Of a DNA stretch of 64,000 bases, positions 61,490 to 64,000 are shown piece after piece. Positions within the stretch are counted from its first letter, which is position 1, and the number at the start of each line of letters is the position of its first letter. A program made the position numbers and the translations under genes. The stretch is from Arthrobacter gallicola (GTDB lineage Bacteria; Actinomycetota; Actinomycetes; Actinomycetales; Micrococcaceae), in contig NZ_JACSQD010000002.1 of assembly GCF_014836775.1 (NCBI RefSeq), positions 242,674 through 306,673 on the forward strand, written 5' to 3'. Below the pieces are notes generated by a model. The model made no database searches and was not told where the DNA came from. It saw only the letters and a program-made list of their open reading frames with translations.

Positions 61490-63466
61490 GTGCTCACATT
61501 CTTCAATGCGCTCAAGCGCATTCTGGTGGGGCGTCCGTACGGGAATGAACGGCTTTCGCACACACTGCTGCGTAAGCGTGTCGCCCTGCCCGTATATGCC
61601 TCGGACGCGCTTTCGTCTGCAGCGTACGCGCCGGACGAAATCCTCCTCACCCTGGCCCTTGCCGGGGTCGCCGCCGTCACCCTCTCCCCCTGGGTGGGCC
61701 TGGCTGTCATCGTCGTCCTGCTGACCGTGGTGGCATCCTACCGGCAGAACGTTCACGCCTATCCCTCCGGGGGCGGGGACTATGAGATTGCCAGCGAGAA
61801 CCTGGGCCGGCGTGCCGGGCTGACCGTCGGGTCCGCCCTGCTGGTGGATTATGTCCTCACCGTTGCCGTCTCCATGTCCTCCGCCTCGCAATACCTGGTA
61901 ACCGTTGTTCCAGCGCTTCACGGCCGGCAGGGACTGCTCGCCGCGGCCGGGGTCGTCATCCTGATGCTGGTGAACCTGCGCGGTGTGAAGGAAGCCGGCA
62001 AGGTCTTCGCCATCCCCACCTATGTGTTCCTTGCTTCCGTCCTGGGCATGTGCGCCGCGGGCCTTTTCCAGGCCGCCACCGGCACCCTCGCCCAGGCGCC
62101 GTCGGCCGCCTTTGACCTGGTTCCCGAAGCGGGACTCGACGCCGGTTTGACCGGGCTGGCGGGCGCGTTCCTGCTGCTGCGGGCGTTTTCCTCCGGGGCG
62201 GCGGCCCTGACCGGGGTGGAGGCCATCAGCAATGGCGTACCCACCTTCCGGAAACCGAAGAGCACCAACGCCGCTACCACGCTGCTTCTTCTCGGCGGGC
62301 TCGCGGCTTTGATGCTGGCCGGGATCCTGACTCTCGCCTCCCTGACCAAAGTCCACTTCGTGCAGAATCCCGCCACGCAGCTGCTCCTCAACGGTGCTCC
62401 CGTGCAGGACTACCTTCAGCACCCGGTGATCAGCCAGCTGGCCGAGACCGTTTTTGGTGACGGCTCTCTGCTCTTCTACCTTGTGGTGGTCGCCACCGGA
62501 CTGATCCTGGTGTTTGCTTCCAACACCGCCTTCAACGGGTTCCCGATTCTGGCTTCGGTGCTGGCCCGCGACGGTTACCTGCCCCGGCAGATGCGCACCC
62601 GCGGCGACCGGCTGGCCTTCAGCAACGGCATTATTGCCCTCGGCCTGGCTGCCCTGGTGCTGATCCTGGCGTTTAATGCCGATGTCACCCGCCTGATCCA
62701 GCTCTACATCGTGGGGGTTTTCGTCTCCTTTACGGCCAGCCAGCTGGGCATGATCCGGCACTGGACCAGGAAGCTGCGGACCGAACGAAACAAGGAGGCA
62801 CGACGGCGGATGATGCGTTCGCGGGTCATCAACGCCTGTGGTTTCGGTATGACATCCGTGGTGCTGGTAATTGTGGTCATCACCAAGTTCGAGCACGGAG
62901 CCTGGATCGCACTGTTGGCCATGGCATTCCTCTATGTCGTGATGAACAGCATCCGTATCCATTACCAGTCCGTGGCGGAGGAGCTCCGCGTGGAGGACGA
63001 CCCGGAGGTGCTGGCCCTCCCCAGCCGGGTCAACGCCGTCATCCTGGTGTCCAAGGTCCATAAGCCGGTGCTCCGCGCGCTTGCCTACGCCCGGGCTTCC
63101 CGCCCGTCCAGCCTGAACGCCATCATCGTGGATCTGGATCCCGAGGAAACGCAGAAGACGGTGGATGACTGGGAGCGGCTGCGCATTCCGGTGCCGCTGA
63201 CCATCCTCTCCTCCCCCTACCGCGAAACTGTGTCCCCGGTTCTGGCTTACCTGCGTGAGGCACGCCGCAGTTCACCGCGGGAACTTTTTGTGGTGTACAT
63301 CCCCGAGTACGTGGTGGGCCGCTGGTGGGAACAGCTGGTGCACAACCAGACGGCGCTGCGGATCAAGACCCGGCTGCACTTCGAGCCGGGAATCATGGTG
63401 GCGAGTGTCCCCTGGCAGCTGGCCTCCAGCCGGGATAAGTCCGGTGCGTCCGGCCCCGGCGATTAA
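61490..63466 (+). CDS. KimA-like APC-superfamily (potassium) transporter
   Basis: A 658-aa membrane protein. The soluble start (FFNALKRILVGRPYGNERLS) and ALPVYASDALSSAAYAPDEI are distinctive for the KimA/KUP-like APC branch, and SYRQNVHAYPSGGGDYEIAS is the next signature. Twelve helices are followed by a ~150-residue C-terminal cytoplasmic domain (NAVILVSKVHKPVLRALAYA, NAIIVDLDPEETQKTVDDWE), the Usp-like domain of KimA that responds to c-di-AMP in Bacillus. GTG 61490 is the start. Its stop overlaps the convergent ABC-F gene by three bases. The likely role is high-affinity K+ uptake. Confidence 0.82.
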   Translation: MLTFFNALKRILVGRPYGNERLSHTLLRKRVALPVYASDALSSAAYAPDEILLTLALAGVAAVTLSPWVGLAVIVVLLTVVASYRQNVHAYPSGGGDYEIASENLGRRAGLTVGSALLVDYVLTVAVSMSSASQYLVTVVPALHGRQGLLAAAGVVILMLVNLRGVKEAGKVFAIPTYVFLASVLGMCAAGLFQAATGTLAQAPSAAFDLVPEAGLDAGLTGLAGAFLLLRAFSSGAAALTGVEAISNGVPTFRKPKSTNAATTLLLLGGLAALMLAGILTLASLTKVHFVQNPATQLLLNGAPVQDYLQHPVISQLAETVFGDGSLLFYLVVVATGLILVFASNTAFNGFPILASVLARDGYLPRQMRTRGDRLAFSNGIIALGLAALVLILAFNADVTRLIQLYIVGVFVSFTASQLGMIRHWTRKLRTERNKEARRRMMRSRVINACGFGMTSVVLVIVVITKFEHGAWIALLAMAFLYVVMNSIRIHYQSVAEELRVEDDPEVLALPSRVNAVILVSKVHKPVLRALAYARASRPSSLNAIIVDLDPEETQKTVDDWERLRIPVPLTILSSPYRETVSPVLAYLREARRSSPRELFVVYIPEYVVGRWWEQLVHNQTALRIKTRLHFEPGIMVASVPWQLASSRDKSGASGPGD

Positions 63467-64000
63467 CCTGCCTGGGAATCCGGCGCCGCAAGGCTGAGCC
63501 GGGAGCCGGTCCAGCGCCGCCGCAGCCAGTGGTCATGGCTGGCCAGCACCACGGTGCCCGGATAATCGGCGAGGGCTTGCTCCAGTTCCCCGGCGAGGGC
63601 CAGGGAGAGATGATTGGTCGGCTCATCCAGCAGCAGCAGCTGCGGTGGCTCTGCCAGGAGCACCGCCAGCGCCACCCTCCGGCGCTGCCCCGGCGAAAGC
63701 TCACCCAGCCGCTGCTCCTCCTCGCCCGGATGCAGCAGGCCCAGCTCCGCCAACGACGGCGCCGGGCCGGGTTCCGCCAGCCGTGACCGGTAGGCTTCCC
63801 CGGCGGTGACCGCCAGATCCGGCCAGCGGTCTTCCTGGTGCAGCATGCCCACCGTCAGTCCGGCGGTGCGGACCACCTCTCCGGAGTCCGGGGCCACGGT
63901 TCCGGCGAGCAGCCCCAGCAGGGTCGATTTGCCCGCGCCGTTGGCGCCTTCCACCAGCAGGCGCCCGCCGGTCCGGAGCACCAGGGTCTGCGGAGACAGC
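63463..64000 (-). CDS. ABC-F-type ATP-binding protein (partial, runs off the window)
   Basis: The C-terminal ~178 residues of an ATP-binding cassette are seen. Walker A is EGANGAGKSTLLGLLAGTV, the signature ELSPGQRRRVALAVLLAEPP, Walker B LLLLDEPTNHLSLALAGELE and the H-loop VVLASHDHWLRRR. LSPGQ with DEPTNHLS, no transmembrane part and a short C-terminus suggest the second cassette of an ABC-F ribosome-protection or translation factor. The start lies beyond base 64000. Its stop TAA overlaps the convergent KimA-like stop. Confidence 0.88.
   Translation of the reverse strand, partial: LSPQTLVLRTGGRLLVEGANGAGKSTLLGLLAGTVAPDSGEVVRTAGLTVGMLHQEDRWPDLAVTAGEAYRSRLAEPGPAPSLAELGLLHPGEEEQRLGELSPGQRRRVALAVLLAEPPQLLLLDEPTNHLSLALAGELEQALADYPGTVVLASHDHWLRRRWTGSRLSLAAPDSQAG

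Overview
The window is chromosomal DNA from a high-GC actinobacterium, most probably a soil or plant-associated member of the Micrococcaceae close to Arthrobacter. This rests on the strong GC bias, frequent GTG/TTG starts with clear Shine-Dalgarno sites, a resuscitation-promoting-factor protein, an LPxTG-anchored protease, a manganese catalase, an ACC deaminase and a dense set of small catabolic cassettes. There is no rRNA, CRISPR array, phage, integrase or transposase. The only RNA gene I can support is an initiator tRNA. The gene at the right edge runs off the window.

Layout. 10-6172: two luciferase-like flavin monooxygenases, a solute-binding lipoprotein, an MFS exporter divergent from its probable TetR repressor, and an NADPH:FMN-reductase-type protein, together looking like a two-component monooxygenase catabolic locus. 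6211-10422: a DUF2071 gene, a ChaA-type antiporter, a VOC protein and a SorC-family regulator; a 151-bp piece of the regulator is duplicated 2.37 kb upstream, then comes tRNA-fMet. 10633-15669: APC permease, mannitol-dehydrogenase-family oxidoreductase, orphan PstS and a DUF1304 protein. 15666-18401 (minus): sigma factor, ogt, alkB and alkA, every junction a 4-bp ATGA overlap, which looks like a dedicated alkylation-damage regulon. 18444-22958 (minus): AAA ATPase, glutaryl-CoA-dehydrogenase-like enzyme, amidohydrolase and SDR. 23112-27800: WYL regulator with a divergent VOC gene, a RibD/DHFR-like reductase, a SulP transporter, a noncoding 52-bp tandem repeat and a hypothetical gene.

27864-31738: ACC deaminase with a DapA-family partner, RecQ helicase and CinA-like amidase. 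32346-36557: glycosyltransferase locus containing a gene gutted by an internal deletion whose two ends survive. 36706-37587: Mn catalase apparently starting at ATA. 37652-46553: tricarboxylate-use module (aconitase, TctC-Usp-TctB-TctA, GntR regulator, acyl-CoA ligase). 46577-49355: orphan cytochrome b and an EamA exporter divergent from a CGNR zinc-finger regulator. 49521-52921: sortase-anchored S1 protease followed by a lipoprotein resembling a protease prodomain. 53020-56941: small membrane proteins, a MATE exporter and a DUF4031-HD fusion. 57157-60236: trimethylamine-monooxygenase-like FMO and a translationally coupled BNR-repeat/MoaD-like pair. 60301-64000: Rpf-LysM hydrolase divergent from a KimA-like transporter, with a possible c-di-AMP riboswitch in the Rpf leader, then an ABC-F protein fragment.

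Annotation was made by reading only. Product names rest on recognised motifs and family likeness and no database was searched. Starts were reassigned wherever a Shine-Dalgarno site or family length argued against the longest open frame.
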